From contig JAVIAB010000051.1 in NCBI GenBank assembly GCA_032433765.1, forward strand, positions 145,624,068 through 145,688,067: a DNA stretch of 64,000 bases, in the 5' to 3' direction. The position numbers and the translations under genes are program-made. The notes below the pieces were generated by a model. That model was not told where the DNA came from. It made no database searches and worked only from the letters and a program-made list of their open reading frames with translations. Of the stretch, positions 15,839 through 26,929 are shown piece by piece (position 1 is the stretch's first letter; the number at the start of each line of letters is the position of its first letter). The stretch comes from Megaustenia siamemsis (taxonomy: Eukaryota; Mollusca; Gastropoda; Stylommatophora; Ariophantidae).

Positions 15839-15984
15839 TCCTCTGAGAGTGCTACGTCATTCAATAGTGACAAGATAAACCATTAAAACTTCATTCAACT
15901 TATTAGAGCAATGGATGGCGCAATGCGTCAATGAGCTAGGAAAGAAAACTGTCATATAGTTCACAGAAGAAAAGACTCGTCTTC

Positions 15985-16680
15985 ATAATTATCATGTGCC
16001 ATACCGGTTGGAGTAGGCGATCATGTCCTTCCACAATCTTCTGTCTACAATGCATCGTATCAGTTCTGTTGTTGGTTGTTTTTCATGCCATGATACCAAG
16101 CTATCCAGTATTTTCTCTCTTTGTAGTCCGCGATCTCTCTTTCCTTTTATTTTGCAAGTTATAACCAAGTATTCCAACTATCCTCTTCTCATGATGTGCC
16201 CGAAAAATATTGATTGTTTCATTCTGATGTTTTTTAGGAGCTCCCTTTTTGTGTTGACCTCCTTGAGAATTTCCTCATTTGTCTTATTAGCTGTCCAGGG
16301 AACTTTCAACATTCTTCTGAGAAATCCCATCTATGTGGTCTCTAATAATCTTTTCATTTGTTATCTACTGTGTATGATTCGCTTTCATATGTCAGAATTG
16401 GTTCTATATAGCACCGATGAACTCTTGTTCTCACTTCTATTGACATAAATGTGTTGCATAAAATATTTTTTTTATTTTCTGGGATGCTATTTTGGCCTGA
16501 GCTATTCTGCTTTTTATTTCTGTGGTGCATCTTCATCTGATGTTATTATTGTGCCCAAGTATTTGAAACGATGCACTTGTTTCAGATTTGTTCTGTTTAT
16601 TTGTATGCTGCATGATGGTGATGATTGTTTCTTCGATATGACCATTACTTCTGTTTTGTAGAATGACTAAGCAAAAATAT
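15985..16680 (-). pseudogene. RTE LINE 3' fragment
   Basis: Reverse strand gives the end of the same family as 2606-5600 (DRRLWKDMIAYSNRYGT, KILDSLVSWHEKQ, RTRVHRCYIEPILTYESES) with stops; it runs back to the RT core near 16670. Confidence 0.88.
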
Positions 16681-16689
16681 TGGTAAGAA

Positions 16690-17345
16690 TGTGATGATGA
16701 TGATGACGAGAATAGGCGACACAAACATTCATTCTAAGTTCAGATTTGCCTGCACTTCTTCGCTCGCTTTTTAAAGCATGTGTTGCAAACCACTGCAATG
16801 TTCGAGCTGCAAAGTCTCCACTTCACGATCCAACAATCCCAATTTTAGCAAACAGATTGATTGACAGCTCCTACGATGACGACAGAAGCGTTCCAGCTTA
16901 TATTTGTAATCCTGTCATACAATCAACTCTACACCCTGGGATTTATCTGGTGGAAAGGGGTACAAGCGTTCCAGCCTATATTTGTAATCCTGTCATACAA
17001 TCAACTTTATACCCTGGGATTTATTTGGTGAAAAGGGGTAAAAGTATTCCATATCGTCCCGGCTACTGTGGATTGAATTTGAGTCTTTTCTTCACGTGGA
17101 CAAATCTTCAAGGGTGCGCTGTCCATTGCTCTCCGGATGACTTTCTTCGCTGATCAACAACCAGGTCTCCATTGTCATGTTAATTGTGTTGTATGATGGA
17201 CGAGCGTCGAACCATTGCTACTTGCCTTCATACGACTGCACCCTCCCCCACCCCACAAACTCATCCTTTTCGATATTTCCCCCAACGGAGAGATTACAGG
17301 ACACAACTGTCGTTTTACAATAAAAAAAAAGTGACAGGACATCAC
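16690..17345. other. Intron; 78-bp duplication, no gene seen
   Basis: A 78-base direct repeat (16887-16964 and 16965-17042) lies in a 135-codon plus-strand ORF of no known family. The ORF has no other support. The rest of the stretch shows nothing. Confidence 0.6.
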
Positions 17346-17349
17346 TTAC

Positions 17350-17463
17350 AGACATGACTCCATTAACCAAGGTTATGTTCAACGTGTCAAGGACAACATC
17401 TGACCCTAACCAATGCCACGTGCCATTTTCATTCCGGATGTACTCCTCTAATCTGCGTCTGTT
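17350..17463 (-). CDS. SLC28A: SLC28-like exon 10: variable loop
   Basis: 114 bases, phase 0, residues 515-552. NRRRLEEYIRNENGTWHWLG and the following 18 residues fill the place of NKRLSGMEEWIEG..WIS in CNT3, a poorly conserved loop before the last core helices. Two NxT sequons (NGT, NIT) are visible. It was placed by its borders (TTTCAG acceptor, GTAAGT donor), phase and position more than by similarity. Confidence 0.8.
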
Positions 17464-17464
17464 C

Positions 17465-17955
17465 TGAAATAATTACACAACACAGATTGTCCGTCATTAC
17501 CATTTAGCAGCAGACCATATATTTACAACAACCTCCTATCAAAAGACAATGCCATTTATTAAAAGTAAAAACTCACTAAATAACGTTTATATACATGTTA
17601 ATAGAAAGTAGACCATAATAACTCAATACTTGTGTAACTATTAACAGTACACAATGAAATGAAACTAAAAGCTCACAAACTAATATTTATAATTAATACA
17701 ATTCATTATCTCATATATATTAGAAACATTACGAAACAAGAGGGTGGCCCAAAGCCGATTTTCAAAGGAAAATGAGGAAGAAAAGAAGGAGAATAAAAGT
17801 CGGTCAAAGGACACTTAATTATCTTCTGTCAACTTAGCCGTAGCGTGGATAAATAAATTAAACTGAAATATTTGATACGTGGCTCATAGACAGTGAATTT
17901 GACAAGAATGTTGCAGTATAAGAGGGTACCAAGAGAAAAGTGGACACAAATTGAA
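17465..17955. other. AT-rich intron, nothing seen
   Basis: Intron 9 sequence upstream of exon 10 on the minus strand; no repeat family recognised. Confidence 0.5.
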
Positions 17956-17959
17956 CGCA

Positions 17960-18565
17960 GAAAAGTAGCCTAATTTACGGGGAATTAGTTTTTTTTTCTT
18001 TCAAATTTTGTAAAATGTTTTGAAATGTTGAGGTAAATACAGGAATGTTTCGTGTTAGGGGTCCTTGTGTTAGCAACGTCGTCACTGCCCTCAGAACACA
18101 TCCATAGATGGTCCGATCCGTCATTGAAATTCTGAGAACCTCCGAGGAAAACCTTGACCTTAGTGCAAGAATTCCGTTACACGACGTGAGATCCATAAAA
18201 TGGCCGGTTTGCTGCCGGAGCTGCTGAGCAGGGCTTTGTGCACACCGTGACTTGTGGGCTTCATCCAGTAGTGGTTCTATGTTCAGTTTGTTTACGATGA
18301 GTGATGATATCCCATGACGAAGGACAGTTCAGATGCGTTCAATTCGGTGCGGAAACGCCTTATGTCTTTTGACGTGTGCTGTATCTGCTATGATGAGGAC
18401 TGCAACTGCCTTTCTTTGTTTGGAAACTCGATGAGATGTTAATTCGGATGATTCCACTGGCACTGGGAGTTGAGCAATTATGGATTTCTATTCGTTTGCA
18501 GTGATATCGGCATTCCTTTGCAGTGATACCGGAGCCTTCAAATAACCATAACCATAGATCCTTAA
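17960..18565 (-). repeat. Unclassified interspersed repeat (family X), copy 2
   Basis: The reverse complement matches 38976-39600 over several hundred bases: both begin with a GGTTAT doublet, then GGTATCACTGCAAA, TCCATAATTGCTCAAC and GCCAGTGGAATCATCC, ACGTCAAAAGACATAAGGCG. No coding frame persists and the class is unknown. Confidence 0.8.
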
Positions 18566-18599
18566 AGACACAGTTTCACACCCCTATTTTATTAAACAC

Positions 18600-19045
18600 G
18601 AACAAATAAATCATAAATTCCAACAGTAGAGAAGAGTGGTGGAATGGATAAGATCATGGGAAAAATAGGGAGAGATATTTGTAAAACACGTCAAGGCCAA
18701 ATGCTCAAGACAACACAAACAACCTTAAAAAGGAGACCAGATCACCATCTTGAGACTAAAAACTGTTCATGCTGCCACTGAACAACCACATCAACCGAGT
18801 AGAATGAAACCATACTCTGCATGTCCGCTCTGTGAGCACACACACACACGAAACAGCAGAACATCATTTATTTGATGCTAACATTTATCAGAGCAACTCT
18901 ACTTCTTCAAACACCTGATAATTTGAATGATTTATACGGAACTACAAGGAATCTCAGAAATCGTTACATGGCGTTGGGCCAAAGGGCGTCAGATCACCAA
19001 CCGCATGCTCCATAACAACAACAACAGCAACAACAGCAACAAAGA
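18600..19045 (+). pseudogene. LINE 3' end with (CAA)n tail
   Basis: A frame with ACPLCEHTHT resembles the terminal Cys/His motif (CPLC..TEH) of RNase H-bearing LINEs, followed by WAKGRQITNR and a CAACAACAACAGCAAC tail at 19012-19041. It ends about 80 bases from exon 9. Confidence 0.5.
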
Positions 19046-19124
19046 CATGAATGAATACTTATTTGTGGCAATTTGTACAAGCACACAAACATATAATACA
19101 GTCATTACAGTGTCGTTGTGTTAC

Positions 19125-19268
19125 CTTGATAACCTTGCCTAGTTCAGCGTACCCCACCACGGGAGTGGCAAAGAGCTTTATTCCAATGAGAGCCCCCACT
19201 CTCCCACAGTCTTCCGGTACTGTACCCATGACGTATGCCAACGGATACAACAGGTACGAGCATATCAC
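19125..19268 (-). CDS. SLC28A: SLC28-like exon 9: ICSYLL..P and degenerate NEFVA motif
   Basis: 144 bases, phase 0, residues 467-514. VICSYLLYPLAYVMGTVPED then C487 and GIKLF match CNT strongly. The diagnostic CNT motif GxKxxxNEFVAY reads GIKLFATPVVGY here, so the Asn-Glu pair is Thr501-Pro502. The donor is AAG|GTAACA. Confidence 0.95.
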
Positions 19269-19299
19269 CTGCCAAACCAATGGGCATACCAGTTGACAC

Positions 19300-20085
19300 A
19301 GAAATATGTTTTTTTTTCATCTTTTTTTAAAAATATGAATAAATGTCCTTGAATAATTCTTTGTTTTGAAATTCTTTTCAAGCAACTAAAATTATAACCA
19401 TGCTAAACATATTTGTATCTTTTGACATAATTTTTGCCATATTTTTAAAATTAGAAATGTATCAATAAGATAACTAGAGAAAGAAAAAAAAAAGAAACTA
19501 GCAGTATCAACAGTGGATTAAGAGACGATGGTGCTGGAAGGAGCAAACAGAAACAGAGTGTATTGCACGAATGGACCCTTCCTTGAAACTCCTAGTAAAT
19601 GGAACAAAGAAGGTTTAAAATTACTTAAAGAAGATGGGAAACATACAAAAACATGGGAAGGACAATGAGTGATCTTACGTAAATGACACCAAACAAGATA
19701 AGTTGGAAAGTATTTGAAATTCCATAGAGAAATGACGAAACTAAAGGGGAATCTGACAATAGTTATCTGCCTTCAAATGAGCTAAAAGTAAAGAAATAGA
19801 TGAGGCAAAATGAAAAAGAGTCAAGAAATAAGCGGAAACTGGCGAAAAAAATACAAGAAAGGGATATGGTAAAATGAGCGAAAAAACAATAAATTGATAA
19901 AGTAAAACGAACGTAAAAGACATGAAATATATCATGAACGTAAAGGCTATACGCAATTGTTGCGGTATATGACTGAAATAGGCAGAGTAGATTCAGTAAA
20001 TTGAATATATGTATAACGTTTGGCGTCTTGACAAACTATTGGTAGGAAGAAATCATAATTAAGTCCCTACTTTGGTAATATATTA
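19300..20085. other. AT-rich intron 8, nothing seen
   Basis: Poly-A/T runs and A-rich plus strand (19490-19950); no domain or repeat family recognised. Confidence 0.5.
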
Positions 20086-20102
20086 ATGTCTTATGCTGGA
20101 TG

Positions 20103-20345
20103 CTATTTTGCTAAACAGCTTCTCTCGTGGCTGAATCTGTCATTATTGGACACACAGATCCGACCGAAGAATGAACAAGATGAATCCCTGGTGCCTGGCC
20201 CCGTCTCCTTTCTCCTGCGCCTTTTGTCTTCCGAATTTAATATCAGCAAGGCCTCGAAGATTGCTAAGCCATTTTGTATTTTTGTTCTCCATGTGTTACG
20301 ATCTGCAGCCAGATTTACCCAGTAATTAACATCCAATAAATGAAA
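20103..20345 (-). pseudogene. LINE reverse-transcriptase C-terminal relic
   Basis: The minus frame carries AADRNTWRTKIQNGLAIFEA followed by CSFFGRICVSNNDRFSHERSC-like zinc-finger spacing (C..F..GRIC....SH). This is the usual end of a class of animal LINE ORF2 proteins (DR..WR...FE..., CGR.C.S..G..SH). The central Cys is lost. Confidence 0.65.
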
Positions 20346-20629
20346 AAAAAAGTCAATAACATGAGTCTTCAACGTATATGTCTTTCTTTTGCTGATGCTT
20401 TTTGCCGCTAAACTGAATCTTGTATGCTATCACGTGCAACATGAACAAAGCAGTTTAATAAGAAAAATAATATCTGAGAATCTTCCACTTGAAACTCAGC
20501 ATCACAATTCCATTTGCTCTCTGTCGAGGCAACATTTTCAGCATACCATATATTTTATGGTTTGTACAAACAGTGAAATTTTAATTACTGAGGACATGCA
20601 TCTTCTTGAAAGCCACATACGGTTGTGAG

Positions 20630-21560
20630 TTATTGAGTTATTTGCGGGTCATCATCATTGCACTCCGACCATGTCCATAGGTGCTCAGATCCCCTCCTCA
20701 GCAATTCCCTCAGTGTCCAGCGACTGACGACTCCAGTTCTATGTTGGTTGATAAGTCTTCTTACACGGCCACCAAGTTTCTCATTTCTGGCTGTGCCCAT
20801 CTTAACTCCCATTTCCATCATCAGAAGAAGTGACGTGGATCTGTGTTTGTCGAAGTCATGTGCTCTTCCCACATCTCGGAGGACATTGATGATGTCCGCC
20901 CGATCCATCGGTTGCCCGTCCTCAACGACAGCGCAGCTAGCCAACCTGTCCGCTCTTTCATTTCCCCGTACTCCCGCATGTCCAGGGACATAGACAAAGG
21001 TGACCTTTAGCATTTTGGATTTCTGCAACGACTCTACCCATTGCATGCGTACATAGCCCGCCTCCACTTTTTTATCATGCTCATCGAATCACTCAGTATA
21101 CATGTGTGGGTGTAGGCTTGTGACTCTAACCATTTGAATGCCTTGGTCACTGCCATCACCTCCATTGTCATGCTACTCGTGGTCGTGACGTATGCACCAC
21201 TGTCTTCCTTGACTATTCTGCCTGCCGAGCGTGCTGTAAATGCCCATGCACTTCTTTCGTGTCGTATTACAGATCCGTCTGTATAGATGACTGCATCATT
21301 CTCATCGGTGTTATCGCAGATGAGACCGTTGACCTCAGCATTAACCACGACCGGGTTCTGTTCCCTACTTTTCCTGTCGAGTGTGACAATACACGAGAAA
21401 GTCCCCTTGAATGACGTAGACACCGGTATCCACTCCTCACCAACGCTGATATTAGTAAGCCCACAGACCTGTTTGATGACATCTTCTGCTCGGGCCACCC
21501 ATGATTTGCCTCTTTTCAGCCTGGTACCTTTCTCTGTGTTGAGCACGGGGTGCAATGGAT
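20630..21560 (-). pseudogene. LINE RNase H and 3' end
   Basis: Minus strand: AVIYTDGSVIRHERSAWAFT (RNase H first Asp), MTMEVMAVTKAFKWLES (Glu), CILSDSMSMIKK (Asp), then after a frame break VTFVYVPGHAGVRGNERADR (His/Asp), and the 3' end GGRVRRLINQHRTGVVSRWT..LWTWSECN closing with AATAACTCAATAACTCA. A different lineage from the 9.3-kb element. It founds the fragments at 7405, 14030, 37495 and 52060. Confidence 0.9.
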
Positions 21561-21589
21561 GCTCTGTATCTGTACTAATTACATTTAAT

Positions 21590-21990
21590 ACGGTTGTGAA
21601 TTATGGACAATCGCGCAAACAGCAAGGAAGATAATCGATTCATTCAAAACAGAATGCTAAATAAAGATCCTTAAGATACATTGGCTAATGAAAAAGAGCA
21701 ATGCAGACATATTAAATTATTTAAATATTAAAAAGAACTGGCTTATAAACACTATTCTGCAGAGGAAAATAAAATACTATAGCCACGTCAAAAGACACAG
21801 TGGGCAGGAAAGAACAATAATGGGAGGTTTGGTTCCATAGCGACACATCAAGGGCAGACCAAAAAGAAGGTGGTTTCAAGACATCAGTCAGACCATGAAC
21901 AAAACAACAGGTGGAAGATCTGGCTAGAGACAGAGATTCTTTCAGACGGGCTGTGGTGAATGAAAAGTTCTGTAAAGGACATGTGACCTG
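21590..21990 (+). pseudogene. RTE-like LINE 3' end
   Basis: Plus frame pieces: KILKIHWLMKKSNADILNYL, KIKYYSHVKRHSGQE, GRPKRRWFQDISQTMN, then a CTGATGATGAT tail. Same family as 285-470. Confidence 0.8.
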
Positions 21991-22004
21991 ATGATGATAT
22001 ATCA

Positions 22005-22310
22005 TCAATGGCAAGGTTCAATAGGCTTCTAAATAATCGTCTTCTTCTTTCTTTCCTCATTTACCTTTCATCTTCTTGGAGAGATACAGTTTTTCAGTCT
22101 TTTGCTTTTCTGTTTGATTTTCTTGCTATTCTGTTTCTTGGTGTTTCTAATACTTCTTCAATCTATATTTTTCTTGATCGTCCCCAGCATGTGTTCTCTT
22201 TGCGTTTAATGAAGGCTCGGTGTGTAGTGTGTTGATCGTCCTGTCTTATCACGTAACCAAACCATTTTATATGTTGTTTCTTTATGTATTCTGTAGCAGG
22301 AATAAGCTGA
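22005..22310 (-). pseudogene. RTE-like LINE 3' end (GAA-tail family)
   Basis: Reverse strand: ATEYIKKQHIKWFGYVIRQD.. with GRSRK, parallel to IEYIKKQQINWFGHITRQK of the 24.0-kb copy, ending in GAAAGAAAGAAGAAGACGA. Confidence 0.8.
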
Positions 22311-22399
22311 TGATTAAATCGTAAACTGGTCGCAACCAGACTGGGGGATAAAATACCGAATCGGGCTGTCCCCTCGAGCGAATTAAGTCCTTAAAATAC

Positions 22400-22525
22400 G
22401 ACGTATTTAGCAGATAGATCACATTACCCCCAAAAACATGTGCCGAAGGTCTGTAAAATTTATGGTGACTAACACCATATTCCCAATACGCCACTTGGCG
22501 TGACGGGGGCACTTTCCTTATTTTA
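22400..22525 (+). repeat. SINE 3' fragment
   Basis: GATCACATTACCCCCAAAAA, GTGCCGAAGGTCTGTAAAAT and CGCCACTTGGCGTGACGGGG. Confidence 0.9.
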
Positions 22526-22741
22526 GGGGATATATCTGTTACTCCAATAAACTGCAAACCATGGAGATGGATAATAATAAAGGGTAGCCATCATAAACAT
22601 ATACGGAATCCATCCACGAACGAACTCTTAAAGCACACATCAAACATTTTCTCTACTGACTGCCAACGGTATCTCTTGAGACTGCCTCGAGTGATGTGAT
22701 ATCTCTTCAGTTAATTAATCAAAAAAGGTTCGATAACTCAC

Positions 22742-22910
22742 GTCAAATGATAGACCTTCAATTCCTGCTCGATGACCAAACCAGTTCAGCGTGATATTGA
22801 TCATGTTCAGCAAAGCGACGAATGCCAGCATGTTAGCCACGATAGGGACTGAAATCTTAGCGCCCATTACTGCGCCATCTGCGACAACTGATAACATGTT
22901 TCCTCGTGCC
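22742..22910 (-). CDS. SLC28A: SLC28-like exon 8: VAN helix
   Basis: 169 bases; the first base completes Glu410, then residues 411-466. ARGNMLSVVADGAVMGAKIS leads into VPIVANMLAFVALLNMINIT and LNWFGHRAGIEGLSFD, matching the VANIAANLIAFLA..N..LSWLG..LSF block. The usual Ala-rich GA.. segment is diverged. The donor is GTGAGT. Confidence 0.93.
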
Positions 22911-22924
22911 CTGGAAATCAGGAA

Positions 22925-23220
22925 GGGACACATTTTAATATGACAATATCAGGGTTTTAGATTACTGGTAATTTTAATGTAAGAACAAGTCAGACACGAA
23001 AAACACCGAATCATTAATTTACCGAGGCTTACATTTTAAAAAGTGTAATATACATCATAATTAATTGGTTAATTCTCAATAATTGCATTTACAAATAGAT
23101 ATTAAGCAAAAATATTCGTTACGTCAGCAATTTAATATTAAATAGAAACTTGTTTACTTAATTATAGATTGGTACCAGAAATAAACAAGTCTCTGTCTAT
23201 CTCGACGGTATATAACCCAT
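22925..23220. other. Intron 7, nothing seen
   Basis: AT-rich sequence directly upstream (minus strand) of exon 8; no feature. Confidence 0.5.
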
Positions 23221-23224
23221 TTCT

Positions 23225-23705
23225 AGAGGTGAATGAGGAGAAAGGTGAGTGGGATGAGAGGTGAATGAGGAGAGAGGTGAATGAGGTGAGAGGTGAATGA
23301 GGTGAGAGGTGAATGAGGTGAGAGGTGAATAAAGAGAGAGGTGAATGAGGAGAGATGTGAATGAGGTGAGAGGTGAATGAAGAGAGAGGTGAATGAGGAG
23401 AGATGTGAATGAGGAAAGAGGTGAATGAAGAGAGAGGTGAATGAGGTGAGAGGTGAATGAACAGAGAGGTGAATGAGGAGAGAGGTGAATGAAGAGAGAG
23501 GTGAATGAGGAGAGAGGTGAATGAGGAGAGAGGTGAATGAAGAGAGAGGTGAATGAGGACAGAGGTGAATGAGGAGAGAGGTGAATGAAAAGATAGGTGA
23601 ATGAGGAGAGAGGTGAATGAGGAGAGAGGTGAATGAAGAGAGAGGTGAATGAGGTGAGAGGTGAATGAGGAGAGAGATGAATGAGGAGAGAGGTGAATGA
23701 GGAGC
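23225..23705. repeat. 16-bp purine-rich minisatellite, ~30 copies
   Basis: Unit AGAGGTGAATGAGGAG with GAAGAG and GAGGTG variants; the plus strand is almost free of C. The next 300 bases (23710-24010) hold nothing recognised. Confidence 0.95.
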
Positions 23706-24010
23706 GACTTAAAGGACTAGAGAATAAAGTTTACCTATCCAATGCAGTCGCCACGATGTGTTCAGGTCATAGTTTACTTCATACCCCACCCCTCTCCCGA
23801 TTAAATAAAAAAAATGTTAACACTAAAGTGATTGGAACAAGCACTCTCCAGGACTGAAGGACCACACGCTGTCAATTCGGCCAGCTGTCTTAGAGGAACC
23901 AGCAATACTCCACGACTCAGTTAATGAAAGAATAAAAATAACATATCCGTTTTAATGACAACAGAAAGTAGTAAAATGCAGTTTTTAAAATATTTGTTAA
24001 CGTTTTAATT

Positions 24011-24289
24011 TTGAGGAAGAAACTCCAAATTGAACCAGCCATCGAATACATAAAGAAACAACAGATAAATTGGTTCGGCCACATAACAAGACAAAAAGAA
24101 CTAACAATGACTCAAAGAGCCATAAACAAACGCTACGAAAACGCCAGATTAAGAGGTAGACCAAGAAAGAGATGGATAAAGGGAATACTAGAGTCACTAG
24201 GAGGGATAACACCAGAAGAGGCCAACAGAAGTGTAAAGAATAGCAGATTGTATCTCCCCTCGACGCCAACGGCAATAGAGGAAGGATAG
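24011..24289 (+). pseudogene. RTE-like LINE C-terminus
   Basis: 92-codon open frame: IEYIKKQQINWFGHITRQK, ENARLRGRPRKRWIKGILES and EEANRSVKNSRLYLPSTPTA, ending TAG at 24287-24289. This is the usual C-terminus of RTE-type reverse transcriptases. It is 5'-truncated and its tail is the GAA tract that follows. Confidence 0.85.
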
Positions 24290-24492
24290 AAGAAGAAGAA
24301 GCAGAAGAACAAGAAGAAGAAGTAGAAGAAAGAAGATAAAAGGAAGAAGAAGAAGAGGAGGAAGAGGAGGAAGAAGAAGAAGAAGAATAAAAAAGAAGAA
24401 GAGGAAGTAGAAGAAGAGGAAGAAGAAGAAGAAGTAGAAAAAAGAAGAAGAAGAAAAAAGAAAGTTAGAAAAAAAGAAGAAGAAGAAGAAAA

Positions 24493-24527
<35 letters not shown>

Positions 24528-24688
24528 AGAAGAGGAAGGAGATGAACAAGTAGAAAAAAGAAGAAGAAGAAAAAAAGAAAGTTAGAAAAAAAGAAGAAGA
24601 AGAAGAAAAGAGGAAGAAGAAGAAGAGGAGGAAGAGGAAGAAGTAGAAAAAAGAAGAAGAAGAAGGAAAAGAAAGGAAGAAAAAAGAG

Positions 24689-24724
<36 letters not shown>

Positions 24725-24845
24725 AAAAGAAGAAGAGGAAGAAGAAGAAAAAAGAAGAAGAGGAAGACAAACGAAGAAGAAAAAAGAAGAAGAAGAAGAC
24801 AAAAGAAGAAGAGGAAGAAGAAAAGGAAGAAGAAGAGGAAGAAGA

Positions 24846-24879
<34 letters not shown>

Positions 24880-24975
24880 AAAAGAAGAAGAGGAAGACAA
24901 ACGAAGAAGAAAAAAGAAGAAGAAGAAGACAAAAGAAGAAGAGGAAGAAGAAAAGGAAGAAGAAGAGGAAGAAGA

Positions 24976-25011
<36 letters not shown>

Positions 25012-25215
25012 GGAAGAAAAAAGAAGAAGAGGAAGAAGAAGAAGAAGAAAAAAGAAGTAGAAGAAGACAAAAGAAGAAGAAGAAAAAAAAAGAAGAAGAG
25101 GAAGACAAAGAAGAAGAAGAAGAAAAAAGAAGAAGAGGAAGACAAAAGAAGAAGAGGAAAAAAGAAGAAGAAGAATAAGAAGAAAAAAAGAGGAGGAAAA
25201 AGAAGAAGAACGTTT
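24285..25215. repeat. 0.9-kb (GAA/GAG)n polypurine tract
   Basis: Nearly pure purine on the plus strand (GAAGAAGAAGAGGAAGAAG type with AAAAAGA breaks), with internal ~120-bp higher-order duplication (24740-24850 resembles 24880-24980). It explains the long Phe/Ser/Leu minus-strand frames. The 330 bases after it (25215-25550) are AT-rich and empty. Confidence 0.97.
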
Positions 25216-25554
25216 AAATATGAAAAAATATTGTTGAGTTTTAAAATAACTCAACTTTACAGTATATACATCATAATAGTATATTTTCAACTCTCAGCAA
25301 CATTTTCATTCAATTTGCTGTAAACGAATTACTACAACTTTCTACACAGAACCTGAACTACATCTATCGTCCATCAACAAGGAATGCAAAATGAACAACG
25401 AACAATAAGCATTGAACAAAAGAAGTCAAACAATAAGAAAACAAAAACAGACGTTAAATAAACCTACAGAACACAAAGTTATAAAATACGTAAAAAAACT
25501 TTGAATATCTTGGAACTACATTCTCTAAAGTGGTAAAACCGATCAAGAAATAGA

Positions 25555-26135
25555 TCAAGAATAGTAGGTGATCATGTCCCTCCACAATCTTCTATCTACA
25601 GTGCATCGAATCAGTTCTTTTGTTATCGGTTTTCCGTGCCATGACACCAAGCTATCCAGTATTTTCTCTCTTTGTCGCCCGCGATCTCTCTTCCCCTTTT
25701 ATTTTACCAGTTGTAACCAAGTATTCCAACTTTCCTCTTCTCATAATGTGCCCGAAAAATGTTGATTGCTTCTTTCTGATGTTTTTTAAGAGCTCCCTTT
25801 TTGTGTTGGCCTCTTTGAGAACTTTTTCATTGGTCTTTTTAGCTGTCCAGGGGACTTTCAACATTCTTCTGAGAAATCCCATCTCTATGGCCTATATTCG
25901 TCTTTTCATTTGTTTGTCTACTGTCCATGATTCGCTTCCATAAATCAGAATTGGTTCTATATAGCACCGATGAACTATCTTTCTTATTTTTATTGACATA
26001 GATTTGCTGCATAAGATATTTTTCATTTTCTGAAATGCCATTTTGGCCTGAGCTATTCTGCTTTTTATTTCTGTGGTGCATCTCCCATCTGATGTTATTA
26101 TTGTGCACAAGTATTTGAAACGTTGCACTAATAAT
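25555..26135 (-). pseudogene. RTE LINE 3' fragment
   Basis: Reverse strand: RRMLKVPWTAKKTNEKVLKE, KKQSTFFGHIMRRGKLEYLV, KIRKIVHRCYIEPILIYGSE. Same family as 2606-5600. Confidence 0.9.
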
Positions 26136-26139
26136 AAAA

Positions 26140-26780
26140 ATAATATATAATGAAAAATAATTTTAAAATTCATCAAACTGTTTCAGAGATAAGTAATAAA
26201 CTCCGTGAGCACGAAATTCTGAACGAATTATACCAAAACATGGCCACTTACGTCAAAGCAGGACATGAAGCTTGTAAACACAGAGATGTCTGAGAAACAC
26301 TCTTGAAGTGACAAGACAGAATCAGATATGACGCCACAAGAGAAAGGGTGGGAGTTCAACGAATCATAAACTACATACAAAAACAAAAAGAACATAGTTT
26401 GTCCATCTAAAAATGAGTGACATTAGATTCATTATCATTAATAAAAGTATACATTAAAAGAAAAAAATGAGGAAGAACAAGAGACAAAAATGAACTGTCA
26501 GGGAAACACTAAAATATTAATTTTCATTGGCTGAAGCTGCCAGAAGGGATAGAACCGGAACGTTGTATCTCCCTCAACAAGCAAAGTGTTGAAAGAGAAA
26601 GTGAAGAAGAGATGAAGACCCCCATGCTATGTACAAGACACCCTTAACTCTCTTAATGAAAGTGTTAACGCTCTAATTAACGAAACAATCCGGAAGATGG
26701 ATTATGTGACGTAAAATTATTGTTTCAAATATGAAACTCTTCCCAGTATAATAAAGCAACTAAATGTATTTACAAATACA
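26140..26780. other. Intron, nothing seen
   Basis: A-rich sequence of intron 7; no ORF or repeat family recognised. It ends at a (TG)n-like microsatellite (26785-26870). Confidence 0.5.
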
Positions 26781-26929
26781 ATATGTATGTGTTTGTGTAT
26801 GTGTATGTGTATGTGTGTGAGTCTGTGTGTGTGCATGCGCATATGTGTATGTGTTTGCATATACCAGACTTGATCATACTGAATGAAGTAGGTGTGTGTA
26901 TTCATGACTCATTTCAACTAGCATATAAT

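Noticed and set aside
16746..17153. 135-codon plus-strand ORF as a gene
   Set aside because: Contains a 78-bp duplication, no known domain, lies in an intron on the opposite strand and has no splice or promoter support.
24133..25290. Ser/Phe/Leu-rich membrane-like ORFs on the minus strand
   Set aside because: Translation of the GAA/GAG tract.
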